This document shows positions 31,951 to 39,427 of a stretch of 64,000 nt of DNA, piece after piece; position 1 is the first letter of the stretch; the number at the start of each line of letters is the position of its first letter. The stretch comes from JAWVFM01 sp963739355. Its GTDB lineage: Bacteria > Actinomycetota > Thermoleophilia > Solirubrobacterales > 70-9. The translations under genes and the position numbers were made by a program. The notes beneath the pieces are model-generated. The model was not told the DNA's origin. It ran no database searches and was given only the letters and a program-made list of their open reading frames with translations. The stretch covers positions 1,116,001-1,180,000 of the forward strand of contig CAVUAD010000007.1 of the NCBI GenBank assembly GCA_963739355.1, in the 5' to 3' direction.

Positions 31951-33225
31951 TTAGCCGCCGCTGACGTTCGGCGTCAGCGTCTTCAGGAACACCGGGTCGC
32001 CGTCGGACCCGACCTTGTAGAGGCCGTACGACTTGAGCGTCGTGTCGCCGTTCTTGTCGAAGCCGTACGTGCCGAGCACCGAGTTCCGGTCCTTCGTCGC
32101 GAACAGCTGCTTGACAACGGCCGCCTTGTCGTTGCCCTGCGACCCCGCGCCCGCGATCGTGTCGAGCGCGAGCTTCATCGCCGCGTATCCGTAGATCGCG
32201 TAGGGATCCGGGTTGGCCGTGCCGTACTTGGCCTTGTAGGCGGCGATGAAGTCCTTGCCGCCCGGATAGGCCGCGAGATCCTGAGTCGCGACCGTGCATT
32301 GGAACTGCGGGTCGATGCTCGCCGGGATCCCGCCGTCCTTCTCGTTCGTGTAGGCGCTGGTGCAGACGCCATCCGGACCGAAGATCTTCGCGTCCGGCAG
32401 CGCTGCGTTGATGTCCTTGGTGAGCTGAACAGCACCGTTCGACGTGATTCCCGAGAAGAAGAAGCAATCCGCGCCCTGGCTCTTCACCGTTGAGGCGTAG
32501 GAGCGGAAGTTCGGCGCCTTCGGGTTGATCCCGGTGTTGCCCGTGAGCGACACCCCGAACTGGTCCGCGTCGCGCACGAGCACGTTCGCGAGCCCGGCAC
32601 CGTAGGCCTCCTTGTCGTTGGCAACGGCCACCTTCTGGCAGCCGGCCTGCTTCATCGCCAGGAGGTCGGCCGCCCCCTGGATCAGATCGTTGGGCACGAT
32701 CCGCACGTAGTTCAGGTTGCCGGTTGGGTGGTACTTGTCCGGCTCGCCGGGGAGCGTTACGCCCGATGAGCTGACGGTCAGGCCGGGATAGGTGTTCGCC
32801 GGGCTGATCTGCGCGATTCCCGCCTGATTCAGGATCGGCATCGACACCTCGCTGGCGCCTGAGTTGAACTCACCGATGTAGAGGACCGTGTTGGAGTCGG
32901 ACACCGCCTTGCGGGCGTCGGTGGCCGTCTGACCCGGATCCCACTCGCCGGCCTGCGCCGTCGCATCGTTGAGCGACGTGTAGTTGACGTTGAAGTCTCC
33001 CGCCTTGCCATTGGCCTGGTCGAGCGCGAGCTTGATCCCGTTGACCATCGGCTTGGTCTGCGGGGTCGACGAGCCGACCAGCGGCAAGCTCGAATAGATG
33101 TCTACGGTGCCGGCGCTGGCTGCGCCGCCGCCGCTCGTGGAACTCGAGCTGCTGCTCGATCCGCAGGCGCCAAGCGCCACCACGGCCGCCGCGACCAAGC
33201 AGCTGCCTACTGCCTTCGTGAACAC
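31951..33225 (-). CDS. Branched-chain amino acid ABC transporter substrate-binding lipoprotein
   Basis: Type I periplasmic-binding-fold lipoprotein that presents substrate to LivHM. The lipobox LGAC gives the lipidated Cys C21, followed by a Ser-rich tether. Motifs of the family: DIYSSLPLVGSS, VNGIKLALDQANGKAGDFNVNY, VLYIGEFNSGASEVSMPILNQAGIAQISPANTYPGL. GTG 33225 is chosen because GGAGG lies 5-9 bases before it on the minus strand and the signal peptide begins there. An earlier in-frame start would add 12 charged residues. 424 residues. The ligand could be another amino acid or a small amide; these proteins are hard to assign. Confidence 0.9.
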   Translation of the reverse strand: MFTKAVGSCLVAAAVVALGACGSSSSSSSTSGGGAASAGTVDIYSSLPLVGSSTPQTKPMVNGIKLALDQANGKAGDFNVNYTSLNDATAQAGEWDPGQTATDARKAVSDSNTVLYIGEFNSGASEVSMPILNQAGIAQISPANTYPGLTVSSSGVTLPGEPDKYHPTGNLNYVRIVPNDLIQGAADLLAMKQAGCQKVAVANDKEAYGAGLANVLVRDADQFGVSLTGNTGINPKAPNFRSYASTVKSQGADCFFFSGITSNGAVQLTKDINAALPDAKIFGPDGVCTSAYTNEKDGGIPASIDPQFQCTVATQDLAAYPGGKDFIAAYKAKYGTANPDPYAIYGYAAMKLALDTIAGAGSQGNDKAAVVKQLFATKDRNSVLGTYGFDKNGDTTLKSYGLYKVGSDGDPVFLKTLTPNVSGG

Positions 33226-33279
33226 GAGTTTCCTCCTCGTTGACCTCTCTCTCCGGGACACCTCGCCCGGCTCGGCGCC

Positions 33280-33308
33280 ACCCTATCGGTTCACGCACGA
33301 GCGGGCAA
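33280..33308 (-). promoter_or_regulatory. Candidate promoter of the liv operon
   Basis: On the minus strand TTGCCC (33303-33308) and TAGGGT (33280-33285) are separated by 17 bases, a typical actinobacterial sigma-A layout. It lies 55 bases before the GTG of the binding protein gene, whose ribosome-binding site is GAGGAGG at about 33232-33238. Confidence 0.5.
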
Positions 33309-33341
33309 TTTCCCCGTCCCGATCGTCATGATGGTGGCCTG

Positions 33342-34031
33342 GTGGCAAAGCTCCCTCCCCGGCCGCGCTGGGCGACATTCGACTGCTACGGGACCCTCGT
33401 CGACTGGAACCAGGGGATCAGCCGGGAGCTCGGGCGTCTGTTCGGGGCCGGCTCGGCCGACAGGCTCCTGGAGCGCTACCACGAGTTCGAGCCCGGGGTC
33501 GAGGCCCAGACGCCCGGTGCCCCGTACCGCGAGGTCATGGCGACGACGCTGCGCCGCGTCGCGGAGGCGGAGGAGCTGGACCTCCCTGAGGACGAGGCCG
33601 ACGCCCTCGGCCGGTCCCTACCGGGCTGGCCCGTGTTCGAGGAGGTGCCGGCGGCGCTCGGCGAGCTCCGTGAGCGCGGTTGGCGCCTGGCGATCCTCTC
33701 CAACACCGACCGCGAGCTCATCGACGCCTCGATCGCGAGCATCGGGGTCGAGTTCGACCTCGCCGTGGTCGCTTCGGAGATCCGCTCATACAAGCCCGCG
33801 CCGGGCCACTGGGAGGCGTTCTACGCCGCCACGGGCGCCGACGCCACGCGGCACATCCACGTTGCCGCCAGTCTCTACCACGACGTAGTACCGACCGGCC
33901 AGATGCACATCCCCTGCGTGTGGATCAACCGCCTCGGCGAGCTGCCTAGCGACACGGCGGCCGCCGAGCTGAAGGACCTCAGCTCGCTTCCGCAAGAGCT
34001 CGAGGCGCTGGTTCCCGAGAACCCCGCCTGA
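33342..34031 (+). CDS. HAD-superfamily hydrolase, haloacid dehalogenase type II-like
   Basis: HAD hydrolase with nucleophile D14 in TFDCYGTLVDW, motif II Ser/Thr in LAILSNTDREL, and motif III Lys in SYKPAPGHWEAF. The motif IV region HVAASLYHDVVPTGQM is like that of L-2-haloacid dehalogenases. 229 residues from GTG 33342, which is the first start before the fold. The substrate could be a 2-haloacid or a small phosphate ester. Its end overlaps the exporter gene at 33979 by 53 bases on the opposite strand. Confidence 0.8.
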   Translation: MAKLPPRPRWATFDCYGTLVDWNQGISRELGRLFGAGSADRLLERYHEFEPGVEAQTPGAPYREVMATTLRRVAEAEELDLPEDEADALGRSLPGWPVFEEVPAALGELRERGWRLAILSNTDRELIDASIASIGVEFDLAVVASEIRSYKPAPGHWEAFYAATGADATRHIHVAASLYHDVVPTGQMHIPCVWINRLGELPSDTAAAELKDLSSLPQELEALVPENPA

Positions 34032-34896
34032 CCTGGCTGCTCGGCGGCCGGTGCAGGGCGACGCCGGCGATCACCAGGGCCACGCCGATGCGCTCGGCCG
34101 CCGTCGGCACCTGCGCCAGGACGACGAGGCCAACGACGACGGCCGTGGCCGGGAGCAGCGAGACCATGAGCGCGTACGTGGCGCGCGGCAGCCGGCGCAT
34201 GGCCAGTTGGTCCGTGACGTATGGGATGACCGATGAGCAGACGCCGACGCCGACGCCCGCGAGCAGGGCGGTCGGGTCCGTGAGCACGGGCAGAACCTGC
34301 CAGCCCGCGATCGGCGTGATCGCCAATGCCGCGATCAGCATCGAGCCGCCAAGGCCGGCAAGCCCGGACATGCGCAGGTCCTTCGCGACCCGGTCCGCGA
34401 GGACGATGTAGGCGGCGAACAGCAGGGCGTTGGCGAACGCGAAGGCGATCCCGAGCGGCTCGCCGGTCAGATGCACCCCCGTGAGCATGTACACGCCGGC
34501 CACCGCCAGCGCGAGCGCCACGGTGTTCCGCTGGTTGCGGAGGCCGATGGCCGCGAGCGCCACGACCGGCAGAAACTCGATCGCGGCAACCGTCGCGAGC
34601 GGCAGCCGGTCGATCGCCACGTAGAAGCACACGTTCATGAGCGCGAGGACCCCGCCCCACGCCAGCAGTAGGCGCCGGCCGTCGCCTTCGAGGCGCGCGT
34701 AGAGGCGCCAGGGCCGCAGCCACACGGCGAAGATCGCCGCGGCGGACGCGATCCGCAGCCACGCCACTCCCAGCACGCCGACGCGCGCGAACAGCAGCAC
34801 GGCGAACGCCGGCCCCAGGTAGTGGAAGACCGCGCTGACGACGAAGTAGACGTGCGGCGGCGGCGTCTCGGTGAGGGCGCGGGCCCTTGAAGTCAC
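33979..34896 (-). CDS. EamA/DMT-family transporter, probable amino acid or metabolite exporter
   Basis: About ten hydrophobic segments in two EamA halves, with a duplicated ATVAAIEFLPVVALAAIGL/RATYALMVSLLPATAVVVGLVVLAQ motif at the end of each half. The pattern matches RhtA-like exporters. 305 residues. GTG 34896 is 93 bases from a divergent Lrp-type regulator gene. Known Lrp-exporter pairs suggest that it exports an amino acid under control of that regulator. The substrate is not determinable. Confidence 0.83.
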   Translation of the reverse strand: MTSRARALTETPPPHVYFVVSAVFHYLGPAFAVLLFARVGVLGVAWLRIASAAAIFAVWLRPWRLYARLEGDGRRLLLAWGGVLALMNVCFYVAIDRLPLATVAAIEFLPVVALAAIGLRNQRNTVALALAVAGVYMLTGVHLTGEPLGIAFAFANALLFAAYIVLADRVAKDLRMSGLAGLGGSMLIAALAITPIAGWQVLPVLTDPTALLAGVGVGVCSSVIPYVTDQLAMRRLPRATYALMVSLLPATAVVVGLVVLAQVPTAAERIGVALVIAGVALHRPPSSQVRRGSREPAPRALAEAS

Positions 34897-34958
34897 GTGG
34901 TGGAGAATCGCAGGCCAAACTGACGTAGGCCATGGGCGAAACGCGGTAGTCTCCTGCT

Positions 34959-34981
34959 AGTAGCTTCGGTTCGACGCTACT
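34959..34981. promoter_or_regulatory. Inverted repeat in the Lrp/exporter intergenic region
   Basis: AGTAGC (34959-34964) and GCTACT (34976-34981) with an 11-base spacer, directly upstream of the lrp-like ATG. It is a plausible binding site for the regulator, which would allow autoregulation and control of the divergent exporter. Short arms, so the call is weak. Confidence 0.35.
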
Positions 34982-34989
34982 TCTCGCTG

Positions 34990-35457
34990 ATGACAAAAGA
35001 ATCTTCACTCGACAAGATCGACGGAAGGATCGTCGCTGAGCTCCAGGTCGACGGCCGCCTGTCGGTCGCGGAGCTCGGCCGCCGAGTCGGGCTCTCCTCA
35101 CCGGCGGTCAGCGAGCGGCTCGCGCGGCTCCAGGAGGCGGAGGTGATCACCGGCTACCGGGCCGAGGTGGCCCCTCGCGCCGTCGGGCTTGCGCTCAGCG
35201 CGGTCGTCCGGATCCGCCCGGCTCCCGGCCAGTTGAAGAACGTGGCCGCAGCGGCCCAGAAGGCGACCGAGGTCGTCGAGTGCCACCGGATCACCGGTGA
35301 GGACTGCTACTTCATGCGGGCCCACGTCCGGGACGTCGAGCACCTCGAGGAGCTGATCGACCGCTTCGCGGCACTCGGCCAGACCACGACCTCGATCATC
35401 CAGTCCTCCCCCGTCCCCCGCCGCGCGATCGACCTGGAGACTGCGAAGCCGGACTAG
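34990..35457 (+). CDS. Lrp/AsnC-family transcriptional regulator
   Basis: 155 residues. N-terminal helix-turn-helix (DGRIVAELQVDGRLSVAELGRRVGLSSPAVSERLARLQEAEVITGYRAEV) followed by a RAM/AsnC effector domain (ALSAVVRIRPAPGQ; VECHRITGEDCYFMRAHVRDVEHLEELIDRF). These proteins bind amino acids and form octamers. It lies divergent from the EamA exporter, and its TAG overlaps the MFS gene stop tail-to-tail (ctag). Which amino acid it senses is unknown. Confidence 0.92.
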   Translation: MTKESSLDKIDGRIVAELQVDGRLSVAELGRRVGLSSPAVSERLARLQEAEVITGYRAEVAPRAVGLALSAVVRIRPAPGQLKNVAAAAQKATEVVECHRITGEDCYFMRAHVRDVEHLEELIDRFAALGQTTTSIIQSSPVPRRAIDLETAKPD

Positions 35458-37037
35458 GCGCCCGCCGACTCGGGTGCCGCCCGGCGGCGGCCGTGCAGGC
35501 GGCCGCCGACGAAGAAGACGGTAACGAGCAAACCGAGCACCGCGGCAACGGAGACGAACCGGAAGCCGGCCTGGATCCCGTTGACGAACGAGTCGTTGAC
35601 GATGCCGAGCAGCTTCGATTGCTGGCCAAGGGGGAGCTTGCCGAGCGCGGCCGTGCCGGCGTCGGTGCCGGCGAGCAGGCCGTGCATGACCGACACCTGC
35701 TGGGCGCTCAGATGCGCCCCGGCGGCGTCGGCCTTGGCGGCGAGGTCGTTCTCCGAGGAGATCGTGAAGATCGTGGTGGTGATCCCCAGGCCGATCGCGC
35801 CACCGGCGATCTGGAACATGTAGATGAGCCCGCCCGCGAGGCTCGACCTGGACGGGTCGAGTGCGGTGACCCCGGTGGTCGTCACCGCGGAGTAGAAGAA
35901 CCCGGCGCCGATGCCCGTGGCGGTCAGCCCGGCGACGAGGGCGCCGTAGCCCGAGTCCGCGTGGACCTGGGTGAGCAGGATCGGGCCGATGGTGAGCCCG
36001 AGAGCTCCGATCCCCACCGAGAGCTTTGCCCCGAGGCGCTCGTACGCGGGGCCCGCGATGAAGGAGACGGCGGCGAAGGTCGCCAGCATCGGCGCCATTC
36101 CGGCGCCCGCCTTCAGAGCGGAGTAGCCCAGGAGCTTCTCCATGAACTGCGGCGCGTAGAGCACCGTGGAGAAGAACACGGCCGACATGAGGAGGACGGC
36201 CAGGCACGCCGAGCGGAAGTCGGCGTTGCGCAGGACGTCGGTGGGCACGAGGGCGTTGCGCCCGCGCCGGGGCTCGATCGCGCAGAAGACCACGAGGAGC
36301 ACCGCGGCGAGCACCAGCATCGCCACCACGCGCGGATCGCCAAATCCCCAGTCCGCGGCCTGGTCGAACGCCACGAGGAACAGGAGCAGGGCGCCGGCGA
36401 GGGTCGCGATCCCGGTGTAGTCCACCCGCTCGCCGGCGTCCGGCACCTTCGGCTGGTGGACCTTGAGCCAGGTAACGATCACCGCGAAGCCGGCGATCGG
36501 CACGTTCAGGAAGAAGATCCAGCGCCAGGACAGCTCGTCCGTGAGGAGGCCTCCGAGCAGCGGCCCAAGCGCGTTGCCGAGGCCCGCGGCGCCCAGGATC
36601 AGCCCTCCTGCCAGCCCCGCCTTGGATTCGGGCAGGGCCGCGTAGGTCATCCCCAGGATCGCCGGCCACATGAGCGCCCCGCCGATCCCCATGCCAACCC
36701 GCATCGCGATCAGGAAGAACGAGTCGGGAGCGATCCCGCCAAGCAGGGAGAAGCCGGCGAAGAGCCCGGCGCCGATGAAGAACACCTTCCGGCGGCCGAA
36801 CATGTCGGCAAACCGCCCCCCGGCGACGATCGCCATCCCGAAGGTGAGGGCGTAGGCGTTGATGACCCACTGCACGGTGCCGACGTCGACGTCGAAGTCG
36901 TGCTCGATCGAGGGCAGCGCGACGTTCAGCGCCGTGAAGTCGTTCGCGATCACGATCACGCCGAGGCCCATGGCGATGAGCGCGGTCACGCTGCCCGGCG
37001 CGAGCCGGTCCGCAGAGGCTCCTTCCCCCCGTCTCAC
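35454..37037 (-). CDS. MFS efflux transporter, DHA2 (14-segment) family
   Basis: 527 residues with about 14 hydrophobic segments, as in drug:H+ antiporters of the EmrB/QacA group. The motif A loop is GRFADMFGRRKVF, and motif C-like GLGNALGPLLGGLL is in segment 5. The opening DFTALNVALPSIEHDF carries the family LDxTxVNVALP signature with an N-terminal variation. GTG 37037 is a weak start; the true one could be a few codons in. Substrate unknown. Convergent with the lrp-like gene. Confidence 0.88.
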   Translation of the reverse strand: MRRGEGASADRLAPGSVTALIAMGLGVIVIANDFTALNVALPSIEHDFDVDVGTVQWVINAYALTFGMAIVAGGRFADMFGRRKVFFIGAGLFAGFSLLGGIAPDSFFLIAMRVGMGIGGALMWPAILGMTYAALPESKAGLAGGLILGAAGLGNALGPLLGGLLTDELSWRWIFFLNVPIAGFAVIVTWLKVHQPKVPDAGERVDYTGIATLAGALLLFLVAFDQAADWGFGDPRVVAMLVLAAVLLVVFCAIEPRRGRNALVPTDVLRNADFRSACLAVLLMSAVFFSTVLYAPQFMEKLLGYSALKAGAGMAPMLATFAAVSFIAGPAYERLGAKLSVGIGALGLTIGPILLTQVHADSGYGALVAGLTATGIGAGFFYSAVTTTGVTALDPSRSSLAGGLIYMFQIAGGAIGLGITTTIFTISSENDLAAKADAAGAHLSAQQVSVMHGLLAGTDAGTAALGKLPLGQQSKLLGIVNDSFVNGIQAGFRFVSVAAVLGLLVTVFFVGGRLHGRRRAAPESAGA

Positions 37038-37110
37038 CCGATCAAATCTACTCCCGCATCCCGCTCTTGCAGGTGGATCTTGCCGGGCGCGGACGGATGG
37101 CTCTGGACGC

Positions 37111-37611
37111 TCAGGCGGTCTGCGAGGGCGGCGACTGGGTGGGACCGCCGGCGCCGACCCGGCGCCACTCGACGATCTTGCCGTTGCGGATGACGAACGA
37201 GGTCTGCGCGATGCCGCCGGTGCCGGGGCCGCAGCTCCCGGGGCCGGGACGCTCGGTGAGCCGGAAGGTGGCCGTGGTGAAGCGCCCGACGCTCGAGGCG
37301 CGGATCAGTCTCGCTCCGCACGGCAGCGACTCGTTGAAGGCCCGCGCCTGGTCTGGGTTGTGGATGCGCAGCAGGAGCGGGCCGTTCTCGGCCACGCTGG
37401 GAAGCGCGAAGTAGCCTGCGGCGGCGCTCACGTCGCCGCGCTTGAGCGCTTGAGCCCAGCCTTCGATCACGGCGATGTCGCCTGCGTCGGCGCTGCCGGG
37501 GACCCTGGTGACGCCGGTAGTCGTGGAGGAGCTTGCGCCAGAACCGCCGCCGCAGGCCGAAAGCGTGAAGAGGGCGGCGAGGAGGGTGATCCCGAGGGCG
37601 CGAGGGGGCAC
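37111..37611 (-). CDS. Lipoprotein with NTF2/SnoaL-like domain
   Basis: 166 residues from GTG 37611. Signal peptide ALGITLLAALFTLSAC with lipobox LSAC (C20), then a Ser/Thr linker. Residues about 38-160 (DAGDIAVIEGWAQALKRGDVSAAAGYFAL, GRFTTATFRLTERPG, GGIAQTSFVIRNGKIVEWRRV) have the alpha-helix plus curved-sheet pattern of small NTF2-like proteins. Two cysteines (around C88 and C114) could pair. The start is ambiguous: a 21-base direct repeat (CACCGGAGGAGTAT at 37609 and 37630) places a second GTG seven codons upstream. No function can be assigned. Confidence 0.72.
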   Translation of the reverse strand: MPPRALGITLLAALFTLSACGGGSGASSSTTTGVTRVPGSADAGDIAVIEGWAQALKRGDVSAAAGYFALPSVAENGPLLLRIHNPDQARAFNESLPCGARLIRASSVGRFTTATFRLTERPGPGSCGPGTGGIAQTSFVIRNGKIVEWRRVGAGGPTQSPPSQTA

Positions 37612-37662
37612 CGGAGGAGTATGAGGGGACACCGGAGGAGTATTGCGGGCGCCCCTTCTCGC

Positions 37663-37708
37663 CGAACGTCCCGGAGTCCCTCGTATAACCCGGACTCCGG
37701 GACGTTCG
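37663..37708. repeat. Perfect 17-base-pair inverted repeat between the lipoprotein gene and imuB
   Basis: CGAACGTCCCGGAGTCC (37663-37679) and its exact complement (37692-37708) flank a 12-base loop. Its right side includes TCCGGGACGTTCG, the same 13 bases as at 26307-26319. Located 50-95 bases from the lipoprotein GTG on one side and 95 bases from imuB on the other, so it may be a terminator-like or operator element, or a mobile hairpin. Confidence 0.75.
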
Positions 37709-37784
37709 ATGTGGTGGGGGCCGGCCGCCGCCTTCGCCGACTCCGTGGAAGCGCGCGGATTGCTCTTGCAATCTGTCTGGATAT

Positions 37785-37804
37785 ATACGAACATGCGTTC
37801 GTAT
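37785..37804 (+). promoter_or_regulatory. LexA-type SOS box at the imuB start
   Basis: ATACGAACATGCGTTCGTAT is a palindrome with eight-base arms around ATGC and contains CGAAC-N4-GTTCG, the LexA consensus of Gram-positive bacteria. Its right end overlaps the imuB ATG (37803). LexA bound here would block initiation, and the resulting mRNA would be leaderless or nearly so. Strong support for DNA damage control of imuB and dnaE2. Confidence 0.88.
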
Positions 37805-39056
37805 GCTGGTCGCGTGTGCGCTCATCCCCCGGTTTGGCCTGATGACCGCGCTCGAGCGCAGGCGCGAGCTGGTCGGCAGGGCCGTGGCGCTGGCCCCGGA
37901 GCCGGGTGGCCCGCAGGTGGTCGGCGAGACCTCGGGAGCGGCGGAGGCCTTCGGCATCCGCGCCGGGATGGGGCTGGGGGAAGCGCTCTCCCGCTGCCCC
38001 AAGCTGGCCCTTGTCCCTCCCGACCCCGAGCGTGCCGAGGAGTCGTGGGAGGCGATACTCGCCCGGCTGGAGGGCATCGGCGCCGCGGTCGAGTCCGGCT
38101 ATGCGGGCGAGGCCTTCTTCGCGGTCGACGGCCTGCGTGCGCTCTGGAACGGCACCGCCGAGGGGGTCCTGAGAAGGGCCCTGCGCGCGATCGCGGCCCC
38201 GGCCAGGCTGGGCGCCGGACCGGGCCGGCTGGCAGCCTACGCGGCCGCCCTGGCGATGCCGAGGCGAGGTCGCAGACGCCGTTCTTCGCAGGCCTCGGTC
38301 CGCTCCGGGTTCGTCGTCGTTCCCGACGGCGGCGCGCGCGAGTTCCTGGCGCCGCTCTCCGTTGCGCTGCTGCACCGCCGGCTTCCCGACGCCTGGCAGC
38401 GGGTGACGCTCCCCGAGACGCTCGAGCGCCTCGGGATCCGCACGCTCGGCGAGCTGGCGGCGCTTCCGGACGACGCCGTCGCCGACCGCTTCGGCGAGCC
38501 GGGGCTCGTGGCGATGCGAATGGCGCGCGGAGCCGAGGAGCCGCTGCGGCCCCGGCCGGCGCGCGAGGACATCGTCGAGCGCATGGAGCTCCCCGAGGCC
38601 GTCTCGGGACGACAGCTCGAACACACGGTCGAGCTGCTGGTGGATCGCCTGCTGGCCAATCCGGCGCTGCGCAGGCGGGCGCTGCGCAGGCTGCGGCTGG
38701 CTGCGGGTCTGGTGGCCGGCGGCGGCTGGCGGGTCGAGGTGACGCTGCGGCAGGCGAGCGCCGACCGCGAGCGCCTCTGTCTGGCGCTGATGCCGAAGCT
38801 CGCGGAGCTGCCGAGCCCGGCCGGGTCGCTGGCCCTGCGCGCGGTGGCGCTGGGCCCCAGCGGCGGCGCGCAGCAGTCGCTCACCGACGACGACCGCGAG
38901 CGCCGTCGCGAGCGTCTGGGCGAGGCGGTCCGCCAGGCGCGCGCCGCGGCCGGCCGCGAGGCGGTGCTGCGGGTGCTGGAGGTGGACCCCGGCTCGCGCG
39001 TGCCGGAGCGCCGCGCCACCCTCACCCCCTTCCCCGAGGACGTCCATTGGAGCTAG
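37803..39056 (+). CDS. imuB: ImuB-like inactive Y-family polymerase subunit
   Basis: 417 residues. Core motifs of the Y family (GETSGAAEAFGIRAGMGLGEALSRCP; TLERLGIRTLGELAALPDDAVADRFG, the helix-hairpin-helix thumb) are present. The catalytic acids are not: the first Asp is absent (ALIPRFG) and the usual DE pair reads AVDGLR (D109, G110). ImuB is known to lack catalysis and to link DnaE2 to the sliding clamp. The little-finger region is followed by about 60 C-terminal residues. Starts at ATG 37803 inside the SOS box. No imuA-like recombinase gene is adjacent. Confidence 0.88.
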   Translation: MLVACALIPRFGLMTALERRRELVGRAVALAPEPGGPQVVGETSGAAEAFGIRAGMGLGEALSRCPKLALVPPDPERAEESWEAILARLEGIGAAVESGYAGEAFFAVDGLRALWNGTAEGVLRRALRAIAAPARLGAGPGRLAAYAAALAMPRRGRRRRSSQASVRSGFVVVPDGGAREFLAPLSVALLHRRLPDAWQRVTLPETLERLGIRTLGELAALPDDAVADRFGEPGLVAMRMARGAEEPLRPRPAREDIVERMELPEAVSGRQLEHTVELLVDRLLANPALRRRALRRLRLAAGLVAGGGWRVEVTLRQASADRERLCLALMPKLAELPSPAGSLALRAVALGPSGGAQQSLTDDDRERRRERLGEAVRQARAAAGREAVLRVLEVDPGSRVPERRATLTPFPEDVHWS

Positions 39057-39144
39057 CGACAAAGTCGCGGATCCTGCGGATGTGCCTGCCGGGTCAGGTC
39101 CGAGCCCTCGCCCGGCGGCAGCGGACGCGAAGCGGAGAAAGGCG

Positions 39145-39381
39145 GTGAATGTCTACTGGCCCGTGCCCGTCGCCGTGGCCGTCGGCGAGGACGACTGGCC
39201 GCACCTGGTGGCCGGCGTCCGAGTCGAGGCGGTGCGCGAGGAGTGGCTCGTGGAGGACCGCTGGTGGACTCCGGCCCCGCTCAGCCGCCGCTACTTCGAG
39301 CTCGTCCTCGCCGACGGCCGCAACCTGGTCGTCTTCCGCGAACCGGCCGAGGGAGGTGAGTGGTTCGAACAACGCGCTTGA
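39145..39381 (+). CDS. Small protein between imuB and dnaE2
   Basis: 78 residues from GTG 39145, with GGAGAAAGG just before it. Sequence contains VEAVREEWLVEDRWWTPAPLSRRYFELVLADGRNLVVFRE, a beta-rich Trp-containing pattern like the small domain of unknown function (DUF6504) often found beside dnaE2-type genes in actinobacteria. I am fairly sure of that family. Its conserved position inside the damage operon suggests an accessory role for the mutasome, possibly bridging ImuB and DnaE2, but that is inference. Confidence 0.72.
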   Translation: MNVYWPVPVAVAVGEDDWPHLVAGVRVEAVREEWLVEDRWWTPAPLSRRYFELVLADGRNLVVFREPAEGGEWFEQRA

Positions 39382-39427
39382 CAAACCCCGACATCCCCGG
39401 ACGCGAAGCGGAGGAGGTGGCGGGTAT

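Noticed and set aside
33979..34031. Frameshift between the HAD hydrolase and the exporter genes
   Set aside because: Both proteins are complete; the 53-base overlap is simply tail-to-tail on opposite strands.
37803..39056. imuB-like gene as an active DNA polymerase IV
   Set aside because: The catalytic acids of the Y family are missing and the gene context is the mutasome.
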